Part shown: positions 21,608-29,307 of the stretch, in pieces
Layout: each line of letters begins with the position of its first letter
Position numbering within the stretch: position 1 is the first letter of the stretch
Assembly (NCBI RefSeq): GCF_030373225.1
Contig: NZ_JAUCZG010000013.1
Span: 1-64,000, forward strand
DNA from: Hydrogenophaga sp.
Lineage (GTDB): Bacteria; Pseudomonadota; Gammaproteobacteria; Burkholderiales; Burkholderiaceae_C
Direction of reading: 5' to 3'
Length of the DNA: 64,000 nucleotides
Notes under the pieces: generated by a model
What the model was told of the DNA's origin: nothing
Databases searched by the model: none
The model's input: the letters and a program-made list of their open reading frames with translations, nothing else
Position numbers and translations under genes: made by a program

Positions 21608-22648
21608 ATGCCCGCCCCCTCGCAGCCTGCCGCGATTGCCCCGGAGAGCGCCACCACCGCGCTGTACCGCGCCGCGCTGGGTCCGGTGAACCTCGATCGG
21701 TACCTGCGGGTGTTTGCGGGTTTCGACGAGGCGGGCCGCGCCGGCCCGGGCTGGAACTGGGCCGCCGCGCTGCTCACCCTGAACTGGCTGGTGTTCCGGC
21801 AACTCTGGGGCGTGGCCCTGGTGTACGTGGCCGCCGTCGAAGGACTGGCCTTGCTGGTGCTGGGCCTGGGCCGCGACGGGCTGGCCCGGCCGTCGCCGCT
21901 CGAGTGGGGGCTGCTGGGTGCGATCGTTTTGCTGGGCTGCCTGATTCCGGGGCTCTATGGAAACGCCTGGCTGCACGCCGATGCCCGCCGGCGCATGACC
22001 CGCGCCGTGCGGGAGGCCAGGACGGTGCGCGAGGCCTGCGACACGCTGGCCCGGCGCGCCAGCACCCGCCGGCGCCTGGCCGGACTCGCGGTCATCAACG
22101 TGTTGCTCGTGGCGGCGGCGCTGGGTGCCTACTCGGGCCTGTCGCGCTGGATGGCCGACCAGCAGGTCTCGCCCGAGGTGACGGCGCCTCGGGACGCGGT
22201 GCCCGAACCGGTCACCCCCGCCGTTGCTGATCCCGTTCCCCTTCCGGTCGCCGTTCCTGATCCGGTGCCTTCGGCGCCGGTTGCGGAGCCAGCACCCGCA
22301 GAGCCGCCACCCCCGGAGCCGGTCTCCGCACCGGCACCGGTGCCGCCTGCCGAGGTGTCCAGCGGGTCGCCGCAGGGCGCCGAGGCCGCGCTGCCGGCGC
22401 CCACCCGCGCCGCCGCGCTGGCAGGCTTTTCCATCAATGTGGGACTGTTCGCCGACGCCACCAATGCCGACCGCGTGCACACGCGCCTGCTCGATGCCGG
22501 CTTGCCGGCCTACATCCAGGTGGTCGACTTTCCCAATGGCCAGCGCACGCGCGTGCGGGTCGGGCCGTTTGCCAGCCGGGCCCTGGCCGACGAGGCGGCG
22601 CTGCGCATCCGTGCGCTCGGCTTCGAAGCCCAGGTGTACCGGCAGTAA
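21608..22648 (+). CDS. DUF2628-like inner-membrane protein with C-terminal SPOR domain
   Basis: A 346-residue protein. The first 150 residues resemble DUF2628: LYRAALGPVNLDRYLRVF, WNWAAALLTLNWLVFRQLWG, two to three hydrophobic helices, and IPGLYGNAWLHADARRRM. A further membrane helix near 160-180 is followed by a Pro/Ala/Val-rich linker (about 190-265) and a SPOR domain (about 272-346, FSINVGLFADATNADRVHTRL to GFEAQVYRQ). SPOR domains bind denuded glycan strands at the septum, so a cell-envelope role is likely. The ATG lies six bases after CAGAAT with no ribosome site, suggesting a leaderless mRNA. It is divergent from the hydroxylase fusion gene. Confidence 0.75.
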   Translation: MPAPSQPAAIAPESATTALYRAALGPVNLDRYLRVFAGFDEAGRAGPGWNWAAALLTLNWLVFRQLWGVALVYVAAVEGLALLVLGLGRDGLARPSPLEWGLLGAIVLLGCLIPGLYGNAWLHADARRRMTRAVREARTVREACDTLARRASTRRRLAGLAVINVLLVAAALGAYSGLSRWMADQQVSPEVTAPRDAVPEPVTPAVADPVPLPVAVPDPVPSAPVAEPAPAEPPPPEPVSAPAPVPPAEVSSGSPQGAEAALPAPTRAAALAGFSINVGLFADATNADRVHTRLLDAGLPAYIQVVDFPNGQRTRVRVGPFASRALADEAALRIRALGFEAQVYRQ

Positions 22649-22671
22649 GCCGGGCACCGGTGGGCCTGTGC

Positions 22672-22677
22672 TACATT
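22672..22677 (+). promoter_or_regulatory. putative -10 of the DAHP synthase leader transcript
   Basis: TACATT matches TATAAT at four of six positions and lies eight bases before the leader peptide ATG. Transcription from here would start at or next to the leader start codon. No convincing -35 hexamer is seen at 16-18 bases upstream. Confidence 0.35.
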
Positions 22678-22685
22678 GGCGACCC

Positions 22686-22757
22686 ATGAAAGCGCACCAC
22701 GCCTTTGCCTTCTATTTTTGGTTCTCGGTCCCTGGCGGACGAGAGGCGAGGCTGTAA
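22686..22757 (+). CDS. aromatic-rich leader peptide of the DAHP synthase attenuator
   Basis: A 23-codon frame (ATG to TAA) encodes MKAHHAFAFYFWFSV and a short polar tail. Codons 7-13 (22704-22724) read Phe, Ala, Phe, Tyr, Phe, Trp, Phe: six of seven are aromatic and all three aromatic amino acids occur. It lies 100 bases before the DAHP synthase start and is followed by alternative RNA hairpins. Ribosome pausing on these codons when any charged aromatic tRNA is scarce would favour the antiterminator. The resemblance to pheA and trp leader peptides is strong, and chance clustering of six aromatics in so short a frame is unlikely. Confidence 0.88.
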   Translation: MKAHHAFAFYFWFSVPGGREARL

Positions 22758-22788
22758 GCGCATCACCGAATCTCGATCAAACCGCCGG
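22723..22788 (+). promoter_or_regulatory. pause hairpin and antiterminator of the aromatic attenuator
   Basis: Two alternative pairings can be drawn. A pause hairpin pairs TCTC and GTC (22723-22730) with GAC and GAGA (22738-22744). The antiterminator pairs CTGGCGG (22732-22738) with CCGCCGG (22782-22788), using one G-U pair, and CGAGA (22740-22744) with TCTCG (22771-22775). The antiterminator consumes the 5' arm of the terminator, so the two are mutually exclusive. A ribosome that reaches the leader stop at 22757 would cover the antiterminator's 5' strand and allow termination. Confidence 0.75.
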
Positions 22789-22813
22789 AGCCCTCAGCCC
22801 GGCGGTTTTTTTT
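22780..22813 (+). terminator. intrinsic terminator (attenuator) upstream of DAHP synthase
   Basis: The arms AACCGCCGG (22780-22788) and CCGGCGGTT (22799-22807) pair perfectly over nine bases with a ten-base loop, and the T-run 22806-22813 has eight T residues. It lies 44 bases before the DAHP synthase ATG, between it and the leader peptide, which is where an attenuator terminator should be. Confidence 0.88.
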
Positions 22814-22857
22814 CGACCCTGTTTCCCCAACCGCAACACCGTTCCAGGAGCCCCGTG

Positions 22858-23991
22858 ATGACCGCGAAACATGCCTCTGCCAGCAGCGATGCCTGGCACA
22901 CCCGTTCGATCGACAAGACCAGCCAGACCGACGACGAACGCATCAAGGACATCACCGTGTTGCCCCCTCCCGAACACCTGATCCGCTTCTTTCCCATCGG
23001 CGGCACGCCGGTGGAGACGCTGATCAGCCAGACCCGCCGCCGCATCCACAACATCCTGCATGGCCAGGACGATCGCCTGCTGGTGGTCATTGGCCCCTGT
23101 TCCATCCACGATCCGGCCGCGGCGGTGGACTACGCGCGGCGGCTCAAGACCCTGCGCGACCAGTACGCCGACACGCTGGAGATCGTGATGCGGGTGTACT
23201 TCGAGAAGCCGCGCACCACCGTCGGCTGGAAGGGGCTGATCAACGACCCCTATCTCGACGAGAGCTACCGCATCGACGAGGGCCTGCGCATCGCGCGCCA
23301 GTTGCTGATCGAGATCAATCGCCTGGGCCTGCCGGCGGGCAGCGAGTTTCTTGATGTGATCTCGCCGCAGTACATCGGCGACCTGATCGCCTGGGGCGCG
23401 ATCGGTGCGCGCACCACCGAAAGCCAGGTGCACCGCGAACTGGCCTCGGGTCTGTCGGCCCCGATCGGCTTCAAGAACGGTACCGACGGGAACATCCGGA
23501 TCGCCACCGACGCCATCCAGGCGGCCTCACGCGGCCACCACTTTCTGTCGGTGCACAAGAACGGCCAGGTGGCCATCGTGCAGACCCATGGCAACAAGGA
23601 CTGCCACCTGATCCTGCGCGGCGGCAAGGCGCCCAACTTCGATGCGCCGAGCGTGGCCGCGTCCGTGAAGGAACTTGAGGCCGCCAAGCTGCCGCCACGT
23701 CTGATGGTGGACTGCAGCCACGCCAACAGCAGCAAGCAGCACGAGAGGCAGCTCGATGTGGCGCGCGACATCGCCGGGCAGATCGCCGGGGGTTCGCGCA
23801 GCGTCTTCGGCGTGATGATCGAGAGCCACATCGAAGCCGGCGCGCAGAAGTTCACGCCGGGCAAGGACTCCGTGGGCGCGCTCAAGTACGGCCAGAGCAT
23901 CACCGACGCCTGCCTGGGCTGGAGCGATTCGCTGCAGGCCCTCGACGTGCTGTCGAACGCGGTGCAGGCCGCGCGCCGGGCGCGGGCCTGA
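22858..23991 (+). CDS. aroG: 3-deoxy-7-phosphoheptulonate (DAHP) synthase, class I
   Basis: This 377-residue enzyme condenses phosphoenolpyruvate and erythrose 4-phosphate to DAHP, the first step of the shikimate pathway. Class I (AroFGH) motifs are LLVVIGPCSIHDP, RVYFEKPRTTVGWKGLINDP, SPQYIGDLIAWGAIGARTTESQ, PIGFKNGTDG, LILRGGKAPNF, MVDCSHANSSK and GVMIESH. The metal-site residues (Cys, His, Glu, Asp) are all within these. The ATG at 22858 has CAGGAG eight bases upstream. Which paralogue it corresponds to, and which amino acid inhibits it, cannot be read with confidence. Expression is probably set by the attenuator ahead of it. Confidence 0.95.
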   Translation: MTAKHASASSDAWHTRSIDKTSQTDDERIKDITVLPPPEHLIRFFPIGGTPVETLISQTRRRIHNILHGQDDRLLVVIGPCSIHDPAAAVDYARRLKTLRDQYADTLEIVMRVYFEKPRTTVGWKGLINDPYLDESYRIDEGLRIARQLLIEINRLGLPAGSEFLDVISPQYIGDLIAWGAIGARTTESQVHRELASGLSAPIGFKNGTDGNIRIATDAIQAASRGHHFLSVHKNGQVAIVQTHGNKDCHLILRGGKAPNFDAPSVAASVKELEAAKLPPRLMVDCSHANSSKQHERQLDVARDIAGQIAGGSRSVFGVMIESHIEAGAQKFTPGKDSVGALKYGQSITDACLGWSDSLQALDVLSNAVQAARRARA

Positions 23992-24065
23992 TCCGGCCCC
24001 CGGGCTTGCACGGTGGAACCGCCCGCGGGCGAGGTCCACAATGGAGACACATCTGGAGAACCGCC

Positions 24066-24386
24066 ATGCGAAGTCAAGTCACCGTGAGCTGGGGCACGCC
24101 CTCGACCTACCACTTCGACCTGGAAGAAGTGCAACCGATGCCGCACGACCTCGCGCGCAGCTGGCTCGACGACCAGTTCACCTTTCTGGGTTGTGAACCG
24201 ATCCGGCCCACCGGCAAGGTGCTCACGGCCGACAAGATCCTGTGCGTCGCCGAGGCCGCGGGTGAGACCCGGTTTCGTGACGAGGCGCACCGCGCCTGGG
24301 CCATGGCCTTTGCGCGGGCCGCCAGCGCGGCGCTGGCCAAACCCGTCATCTCCATCGATGTGCCGGCCCAGGCGCTGAGCTACTAG
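24066..24386 (+). CDS. conserved hypothetical protein, 106 aa
   Basis: A short cytoplasmic-looking protein (106 aa) with no signal peptide or membrane helix. It reads MRSQVTVSWGTPSTYHFDLEE and continues with a mixed alpha/beta pattern, two cysteines (GCEP and KILCVAE), and an Ala-rich helix (AWAMAFARAASAALA). GGAGAA lies eight bases before ATG and CACAAT about 30 bases upstream could be a -10. I do not recognise the family. It lies between DAHP synthase and mpl, which does not suggest a role. Confidence 0.6.
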   Translation: MRSQVTVSWGTPSTYHFDLEEVQPMPHDLARSWLDDQFTFLGCEPIRPTGKVLTADKILCVAEAAGETRFRDEAHRAWAMAFARAASAALAKPVISIDVPAQALSY

Positions 24387-24456
24387 CAGGGAAGCACTTC
24401 CGCGCCTGCGGCCTGGCGAAGCCGGTTCAGCGGATGCGCCGGGCCAGAGGGCTTCT

Positions 24457-25842
24457 TCAAGCCTGGAGCGCTTTCAGCAGGCGCTCGTGCACGCCACCAA
24501 ACCCGCCGTTGCTCATGCACACGATGTGGTCGCCGGGCCGGGCGGCGGCCGCCACCTGGACCACGAGTTCGTCGATGTTTCGTCCCACCCGGGCCCGATC
24601 GCCCATCGGCGCCAGGGCTTCGTCGGCATCCCAGTCCAGCCCGCCCGAGTGGCAGAACGCCAGGTCGGCCGCTTCCAGGCTCCAGGGAAGCTGCGACTTC
24701 ATCGTGCCCAGTTTCATGGTGTTGCTGCGCGGCTCGAACACCGCCAGGATGCGCCCGCGCGGGCTGCCCAGCCGACGCTGCAGACCGTCCAGTGTGGTGC
24801 GGATCGCCGTGGGGTGGTGGGCAAAGTCGTCGTAGACGGTGATCACGCCCGCCTCGCGCGCCACGGTGCCGCGCACCTCCATGCGTCGGCGCACATTTTC
24901 GAAGCTGGCCAGCGCCCGCGCCGCATCGATGGGTGCCACGCCCACGTGCTCGGCGGCGGCCATCGCCGCCAGCGCGTTGAGCTGGTTGTGCACGCCGCTG
25001 AGCGACCATTCGACGCGGCCGGCCGGCCGGCCCTGGTTGAGCACGTCGAACGCGTGGGGTTCGCCCTGCGCGGTGAAGTCGCTCACGGCGGCACCGAAGG
25101 TGCGCAGCTCGCTCCACAGACCCTGGTGCAGCACGCGGTCCAGGCTTTCCTCCAGCCCGTTGGAGACCACGCGGCCCGACGGCGGCACGGTGCGGATCAG
25201 GTGGTGGAACTGGCGCTCGATGGCCGCCAGGTCATCAAAGATGTCGGCGTGGTCGAACTCGAGGTTGTTCAGGATCGCCGTGCGCGGACGGTAATGCACG
25301 AACTTGCTGCGCTTGTCGAAGAAGGCGGTGTCGTATTCATCCGCTTCAATGGTGAAGGTATTGCCGGTTCCCATGCGTGCCGACACGCCAAAATTCAAGG
25401 GAACCCCGCCAATCAGAAACCCGGGCTGCAGGCCGTTGGCCTCCAGGATCCAGGTCAGCATGGCGGTGGTGGTGGTCTTGCCGTGGGTGCCGGCCACCGC
25501 CATCACGTGCCGGCCCTGCAGCACGTGTTCGGCCAGCCACTGCGGACCGCTGGTGTAGGCCGCGCCGCTGTCCATGATGGCCTCCATCAACGGGAACTTC
25601 GGCGTTCCGTCGGGGCGGCGGGCACGGCTGACCACATTGCCGACCACGAACATGTCGGGCCGCAGGGCCAGCTGGTCGGCGCTGAAGCCTTCGATCAGGT
25701 CGATGCCGAGCGTGCGCAACTGGTCGCTCATGGGAGGGTAGACGCCGGCATCACAACCGGTGACGCGGTGGCCGGCTTCGCGGGCCAGGGCGGCCAGACC
25801 GCCCATGAAAGTGCCGCAGATGCCCAGAATGTGGATGTGCAT
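24457..25842 (-). CDS. mpl: UDP-N-acetylmuramate:L-alanyl-gamma-D-glutamyl-meso-diaminopimelate ligase
   Basis: Mpl (461 aa) attaches recycled murein tripeptide to UDP-MurNAc, returning cell-wall turnover products to peptidoglycan synthesis. The start MHIHILGICGTFMGGLAALA is diagnostic of Mpl. The Mur ligase ATP site is AVAGTHGKTTTTAML, and later motifs include NLEFDHADIF, SGVHNQLNALAA and VYDDFAHHPTAIRTT. The start ATG is six bases downstream of TAGAAT on the minus strand with no ribosome site, so the transcript may be leaderless. ampD, encoded at 37.5 kb, acts earlier in the same recycling route. Confidence 0.95.
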   Translation of the reverse strand: MHIHILGICGTFMGGLAALAREAGHRVTGCDAGVYPPMSDQLRTLGIDLIEGFSADQLALRPDMFVVGNVVSRARRPDGTPKFPLMEAIMDSGAAYTSGPQWLAEHVLQGRHVMAVAGTHGKTTTTAMLTWILEANGLQPGFLIGGVPLNFGVSARMGTGNTFTIEADEYDTAFFDKRSKFVHYRPRTAILNNLEFDHADIFDDLAAIERQFHHLIRTVPPSGRVVSNGLEESLDRVLHQGLWSELRTFGAAVSDFTAQGEPHAFDVLNQGRPAGRVEWSLSGVHNQLNALAAMAAAEHVGVAPIDAARALASFENVRRRMEVRGTVAREAGVITVYDDFAHHPTAIRTTLDGLQRRLGSPRGRILAVFEPRSNTMKLGTMKSQLPWSLEAADLAFCHSGGLDWDADEALAPMGDRARVGRNIDELVVQVAAAARPGDHIVCMSNGGFGGVHERLLKALQA

Positions 25843-25931
25843 CGGGCGATTCTAGGTGGCGGACTGCTTCGGTCTTGCGGGTATCGCGCTGCCGGGCCGC
25901 TGCCGCGGCGGCTGGCGGGCACAATCGCCCG
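25843..25931. promoter_or_regulatory. divergent leaderless-type promoters of mpl and the 210-aa gene
   Basis: On the minus strand TAGAAT (25849-25854) is followed by six bases and the mpl ATG. On the plus strand CACAAT (25920-25925) is followed by six bases and the ATG of the 210-residue gene. Neither start has a Shine-Dalgarno sequence. The identical spacing on both sides of one gap supports transcription starting at the start codons. Confidence 0.5.
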
Positions 25932-26564
25932 ATGGAAGCAAGCCGGGACGACATCACCTTTGAAATTGCGGCGGTGGCCGCCCGCCTGGTGGCCGAGGAC
26001 GGGCTGGAGTACGCGGCTGCAAAGCGCCAGGCCGTCAAACAGCTGGGGCTGCCGGCCCGCACGGCCCTGCCCGACAACGCGGCCCTGGAAGCGGCAGTGC
26101 GCGAACACATCGACATCTTCTGCGCCGACACCCAGCCCGGTGAGTTGCTCGCGCTGCGCGAACTGGCCTTGTTGTGGATGGAGCGCCTGAAGGCCTTTCG
26201 GCCGCACCTGGGCGGCTCGGTCTGGCACGGAACCGCCACCCGCCACAGCGATCTCTACATGCAGCTGTTCTGCGACGATCCCAAGGCCCCCGAGTGGGCC
26301 TTGCTCGACCACCGGGTGGAGTACCACCCGGGCTCGGTCAACGGTTGGCGCGGGGAACCGGTGGAGGCGCTGACCTTGCGCACCCGCTGTGATGCGCTGG
26401 GTCAGTGGGTGCTCATTCACCTGATGGTGCACGCCCACGACGACCTCCGGGGCGCCCTCAGGCCCGATGCCCAAGGGCGCAAGCCGCGCGGTGATGCCCT
26501 GGCCTTGATGGCGCGCATGGCCGACGCACCGCAACCCCATGGACTGGACAACGCTGCCACATGA
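25932..26564 (+). CDS. conserved hypothetical protein, possible nucleotidyltransferase-like fold
   Basis: A 210-residue soluble protein. The N-terminal half is helical (FEIAAVAARLVAEDGLEYAAAKRQAVKQLG). The centre reads FRPHLGGSVWHGTATRHSDLYMQLFCDDP, which recalls the GS-motif region of minimal nucleotidyltransferases, but the usual second metal-binding acidic residue is not clear, so this is only a resemblance. The rest (EWALLDHRVEYHPGSVNGWRGEPVEALTLRTRC) is unassigned. It overlaps the thioredoxin-fold gene by four bases (ATGA), so the two are coupled. It is divergent from mpl. Confidence 0.6.
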   Translation: MEASRDDITFEIAAVAARLVAEDGLEYAAAKRQAVKQLGLPARTALPDNAALEAAVREHIDIFCADTQPGELLALRELALLWMERLKAFRPHLGGSVWHGTATRHSDLYMQLFCDDPKAPEWALLDHRVEYHPGSVNGWRGEPVEALTLRTRCDALGQWVLIHLMVHAHDDLRGALRPDAQGRKPRGDALALMARMADAPQPHGLDNAAT

Positions 26565-27088
26565 AAGTGCAACGACGAACCCTCTTGATGACCGCCGCCG
26601 CGGTGGCCGCTGCCGGCGCCGGTGCCTGGCTGTCCTGGCAGCGCATCGCCCCGCAGGCATCCCTGAGCGGGGCCGAGGAAGCCTTCTGGGTCACCCGTTT
26701 TGAAGGACCGAACGGAGAAGCCGTGGACCTGGCGGCCCTGCGCGGGCGACCCCTGCTGGTGAACTTCTGGGCCACCTGGTGCCCGCCATGCGTGGAAGAG
26801 TTGCCCTTGCTCAACGCCTTCCAGCGCGAGCACGCCGCACGGGGGTGGCAGGTGCTGGGCCTGGCGGTTGATCAGCCCAGCGCGGTGCGCGGCTTCCTGC
26901 AGAAGCTGCCGCTGGACTTTCCCGTGGGCATGGCCGGTTTTGCCGGCACGGAGCTCAGTCGCAGCCTGGGCAATCCCAGTGGCAGCCTGCCCTACACCGT
27001 CGTGTTCGGGGCCGATGGCACCGTCCTGCACCGCAAGATCGGCCAGGTGTCCGAAAGCGACTTGGCCCAGTGGGCCCAGCTGGGCTGA
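26561..27088 (+). CDS. TlpA/ResA-like thioredoxin-fold protein
   Basis: A 175-residue protein with an N-terminal basic and hydrophobic segment (QRRTLLMTAAAVAAAGAGAW, about residues 4-25) that acts as signal or anchor, and a periplasmic thioredoxin domain with the active site WCPPC (C74, C77) in VNFWATWCPPCVEELP and a cis-proline region SLPYTVVF. TlpA/ResA proteins reduce specific periplasmic disulfides, often for cytochrome c or oxidase maturation. The start overlaps the previous gene by ATGA. In related genomes as I recall them, aroQ often follows; here accB does. Confidence 0.85.
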   Translation: MKVQRRTLLMTAAAVAAAGAGAWLSWQRIAPQASLSGAEEAFWVTRFEGPNGEAVDLAALRGRPLLVNFWATWCPPCVEELPLLNAFQREHAARGWQVLGLAVDQPSAVRGFLQKLPLDFPVGMAGFAGTELSRSLGNPSGSLPYTVVFGADGTVLHRKIGQVSESDLAQWAQLG

Positions 27089-27335
27089 GCCGGCGGGTCC
27101 CGATCCACCGCTGGTCCATTGCCGCGAATGTTCGGCAATAAAGGGCTAAATTCCATCTTTGTCGTCAAACCTGCAAACAGGGTCTGCCGGCGCGCGCTTC
27201 CAGGCAGGCCCTGCGCCATGTGTCCTGGCGCACATGCCTTCGTGTACACTGCGGCACCCTGCTGGCCGGGGTGGGCCGGCAAACTTGAAGTTGGTCACAC
27301 TTAGAACAAATTAGCCGCTTTTCGTTGGAGAAATC
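27089..27335 (+). promoter_or_regulatory. intergenic region upstream of accBC with two hairpins
   Basis: This 247-base gap is noticeably less GC-rich than its flanks and probably carries the accBC promoter. Two inverted repeats are visible: TTGCCG and CGGCAA around an 8-base loop (27119-27138), and the perfect TGCGCCA and TGGCGCA around a 7-base loop (27212-27232). TACACT at 27245-27250 is a possible -10 without a clear -35. GGAG seven bases before the accB ATG is the ribosome site. No aroQ or aroQ remnant is seen. Confidence 0.4.
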
Positions 27336-27794
27336 ATGGATTTAAGAAAATTGAAGACACTGATCGATCTGGTGTCCGAGTCGAACGTCTCGGAACTGGA
27401 GATCACGGAAGCAGAGGGCAAGGTCCGCATCGTCAAAAGCGCGCCAGTGGCCAACGCCGCACCGGTCACCTACAGCATGGCGCCGGCGCCGGTGGTTCCT
27501 GCCGCTGCGGCGGTGGAGGTGGCCCCGGTGCCTGCGGTGGCTGCCGCGGCCGAGCCGGTCGGGCACACCGTCAAGTCCCCCATGGTCGGCACGTTCTACC
27601 GCGCCTCCAGCCCGGGTGCCAAGCCCTTCGTGGAGATCGGCGACACCATCAAGGAGGGCGAGACGATCTGCATCGTCGAGGCCATGAAAATCCTCAACGA
27701 GATCGAGGCCGACAAGTCCGGCACCGTCACCCGGATTCTGGTGGACAACGGGCAGGCCGTTGAATACGGCCAGCCTTTGTACGTGATCGAATAA
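27336..27794 (+). CDS. accB: biotin carboxyl carrier protein of acetyl-CoA carboxylase
   Basis: AccB (152 aa) carries the biotin that shuttles carboxyl groups in the first step of fatty acid synthesis. The N-terminal domain (about 1-35) is followed by an Ala/Pro/Val-rich flexible linker (about 36-75) and the biotinyl domain, with the biotinylation motif EAMKI (K118) and flanking [26 protein letters not shown] upstream is the ribosome site. accC follows 16 bases after the stop, the standard accBC operon. Confidence 0.97.
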   Translation: MDLRKLKTLIDLVSESNVSELEITEAEGKVRIVKSAPVANAAPVTYSMAPAPVVPAAAAVEVAPVPAVAAAAEPVGHTVKSPMVGTFYRASSPGAKPFVEIGDTIKEGETICIVEAMKILNEIEADKSGTVTRILVDNGQAVEYGQPLYVIE

Positions 27795-27810
27795 AAAAGG
27801 CCCCGAGCCC

Positions 27811-29160
27811 ATGTTCAAGAAAATCCTGATCGCCAACCGCGGAGAGATCGCACTGCGCGTGCAGCGCGCCTGTCGCGAAATGGGCATCAAGGCCGTGATG
27901 GTGTATTCGGAGGCCGACCGCGACGCGAAATACGTGCGTCTGGCCGACGAAGCGGTCTGTATCGGACCGGCCTCCAGCACGCACAGTTACCTCAACATGC
28001 CGGCGATCATCTCGGCGGCCGAGGTGACCGATGCCGAAGCCATCCACCCCGGTTACGGCTTCCTCTCGGAAAACGCCGATTTTGCCGAGCGCGTGGAGAA
28101 GAGCGGTTTCACTTTCATCGGTCCTTCGCCCGATTCCATCCGCCTCATGGGCGACAAGGTCTCGGCCAAGCAGGCCATGATCCGCGCGGGTGTTCCCTGC
28201 GTGCCGGGTTCCGAAGGTGCCCTGCCCGACGATCCGGTGGTGATCAAACGCACGGCCAAGGCCGTGGGTTACCCGGTGATCATCAAGGCCGCCGGCGGTG
28301 GTGGCGGACGCGGCATGCGCGTGGTGCACACCGAAGCGGCGCTGCTGCACGCGGTGCAGACCACCAAGGCAGAGGCCGGTGCCGCCTTTGGCAACGCCGA
28401 GGTCTACATGGAGAAGTTTCTCCAGAACCCGCGCCACATCGAAATCCAGATCCTGGCCGACACGCACCGCAATGCGGTGTACCTCGGCGAGCGCGACTGT
28501 TCCATGCAGCGCCGCCACCAGAAAGTGATTGAAGAGGCGCCAGCGCCCGGCATCCCGCGCCGGTTGATCGAGAAGATCGGTGAGCGTTGTGCGAGTGCCT
28601 GCAAGAAGATCGGGTACCGCGGCGCCGGAACGTTCGAATTCCTGTTCGAGAACGGTGAGTTCTATTTCATCGAAATGAACACCCGCGTGCAGGTGGAGCA
28701 TCCGGTCACCGAGTGGATCTCGGGCGTGGACATCGTGCGCACGCAGATTGCCGTGGCCGCGGGCGAAAAACTGCCGTTCACGCAGCGCCAGATCCAGTTG
28801 CGCGGCCATGCCATCGAGTGCCGCATCAATGCCGAAGACGCCTACAAGTTCACGCCTTCGCCCGGTCGCATCACGACCTGGCACGCGCCGGGCGGACCGG
28901 GCGTGCGCGTGGACTCGCACGTCTACACCAACTACTTTGTCCCGCCGAACTACGACTCCATGATCGGCAAGATCATCGTGCACGGCGACACGCGGGAACA
29001 GGCGCTCGCACGCATGCGCACGGCACTGGCCGAGACGGTGATCGAAGGCATCAAGACCAACATTCCGCTGCACCGCGAACTGATGGTCGATGCGAGTTTT
29101 GTCGCCGGCGGCACCAACATCCACTACCTTGAAGAGTGGCTTTCCCAACGGGAAAGGTAA
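27811..29160 (+). CDS. accC: biotin carboxylase subunit of acetyl-CoA carboxylase
   Basis: AccC (449 aa, normal length) carboxylates biotin on AccB with ATP and bicarbonate. It begins [17 protein letters not shown], has the ATP-grasp glycine-rich loop [14 protein letters not shown], catalytic segments [18 protein letters not shown] and [14 protein letters not shown], and the C-terminal domain [15 protein letters not shown]. It forms an operon with accB. A hairpin-rich gap follows before prmA. Confidence 0.97.
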   Translation: MFKKILIANRGEIALRVQRACREMGIKAVMVYSEADRDAKYVRLADEAVCIGPASSTHSYLNMPAIISAAEVTDAEAIHPGYGFLSENADFAERVEKSGFTFIGPSPDSIRLMGDKVSAKQAMIRAGVPCVPGSEGALPDDPVVIKRTAKAVGYPVIIKAAGGGGGRGMRVVHTEAALLHAVQTTKAEAGAAFGNAEVYMEKFLQNPRHIEIQILADTHRNAVYLGERDCSMQRRHQKVIEEAPAPGIPRRLIEKIGERCASACKKIGYRGAGTFEFLFENGEFYFIEMNTRVQVEHPVTEWISGVDIVRTQIAVAAGEKLPFTQRQIQLRGHAIECRINAEDAYKFTPSPGRITTWHAPGGPGVRVDSHVYTNYFVPPNYDSMIGKIIVHGDTREQALARMRTALAETVIEGIKTNIPLHRELMVDASFVAGGTNIHYLEEWLSQRER

Positions 29161-29307
29161 GTCTCTTCCCCGAAGCGCCTGCGGCGCTTCCCCTCAAGGG
29201 TGGCAACACCGGCGGCCGGTCGTGAGCCTGCCGAAGGGCGGTTCCGCGGTGTTCCGGGGTTGGTTTTTTTCATGCTTGGCGATTGGCTGACGGCCGGGGA
29301 ATCCTTC
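29161..29307 (+). other. hairpin-rich spacer between accC and prmA with a REP-like core
   Basis: The spacer contains a perfect hairpin GAAGCGCC-TGC-GGCGCTTC (29172-29190) eleven bases after the accC stop, then AACACCG (29205-29211) pairing with CGGTGTT (29247-29253) around a diverged CTTCGACAGGCTCAG-type repeat (29222-29239), then a run of seven T (29264-29270). The T-run is ten bases past the second stem, too far for a classical terminator. Partial termination or mRNA processing between accC and prmA is possible. Confidence 0.5.

Noticed and set aside
29264..29270. Seven-T run after accC as an intrinsic terminator.
   Set aside because: The nearest stem ends ten bases earlier, too far for a canonical terminator; recorded only as part of the spacer.
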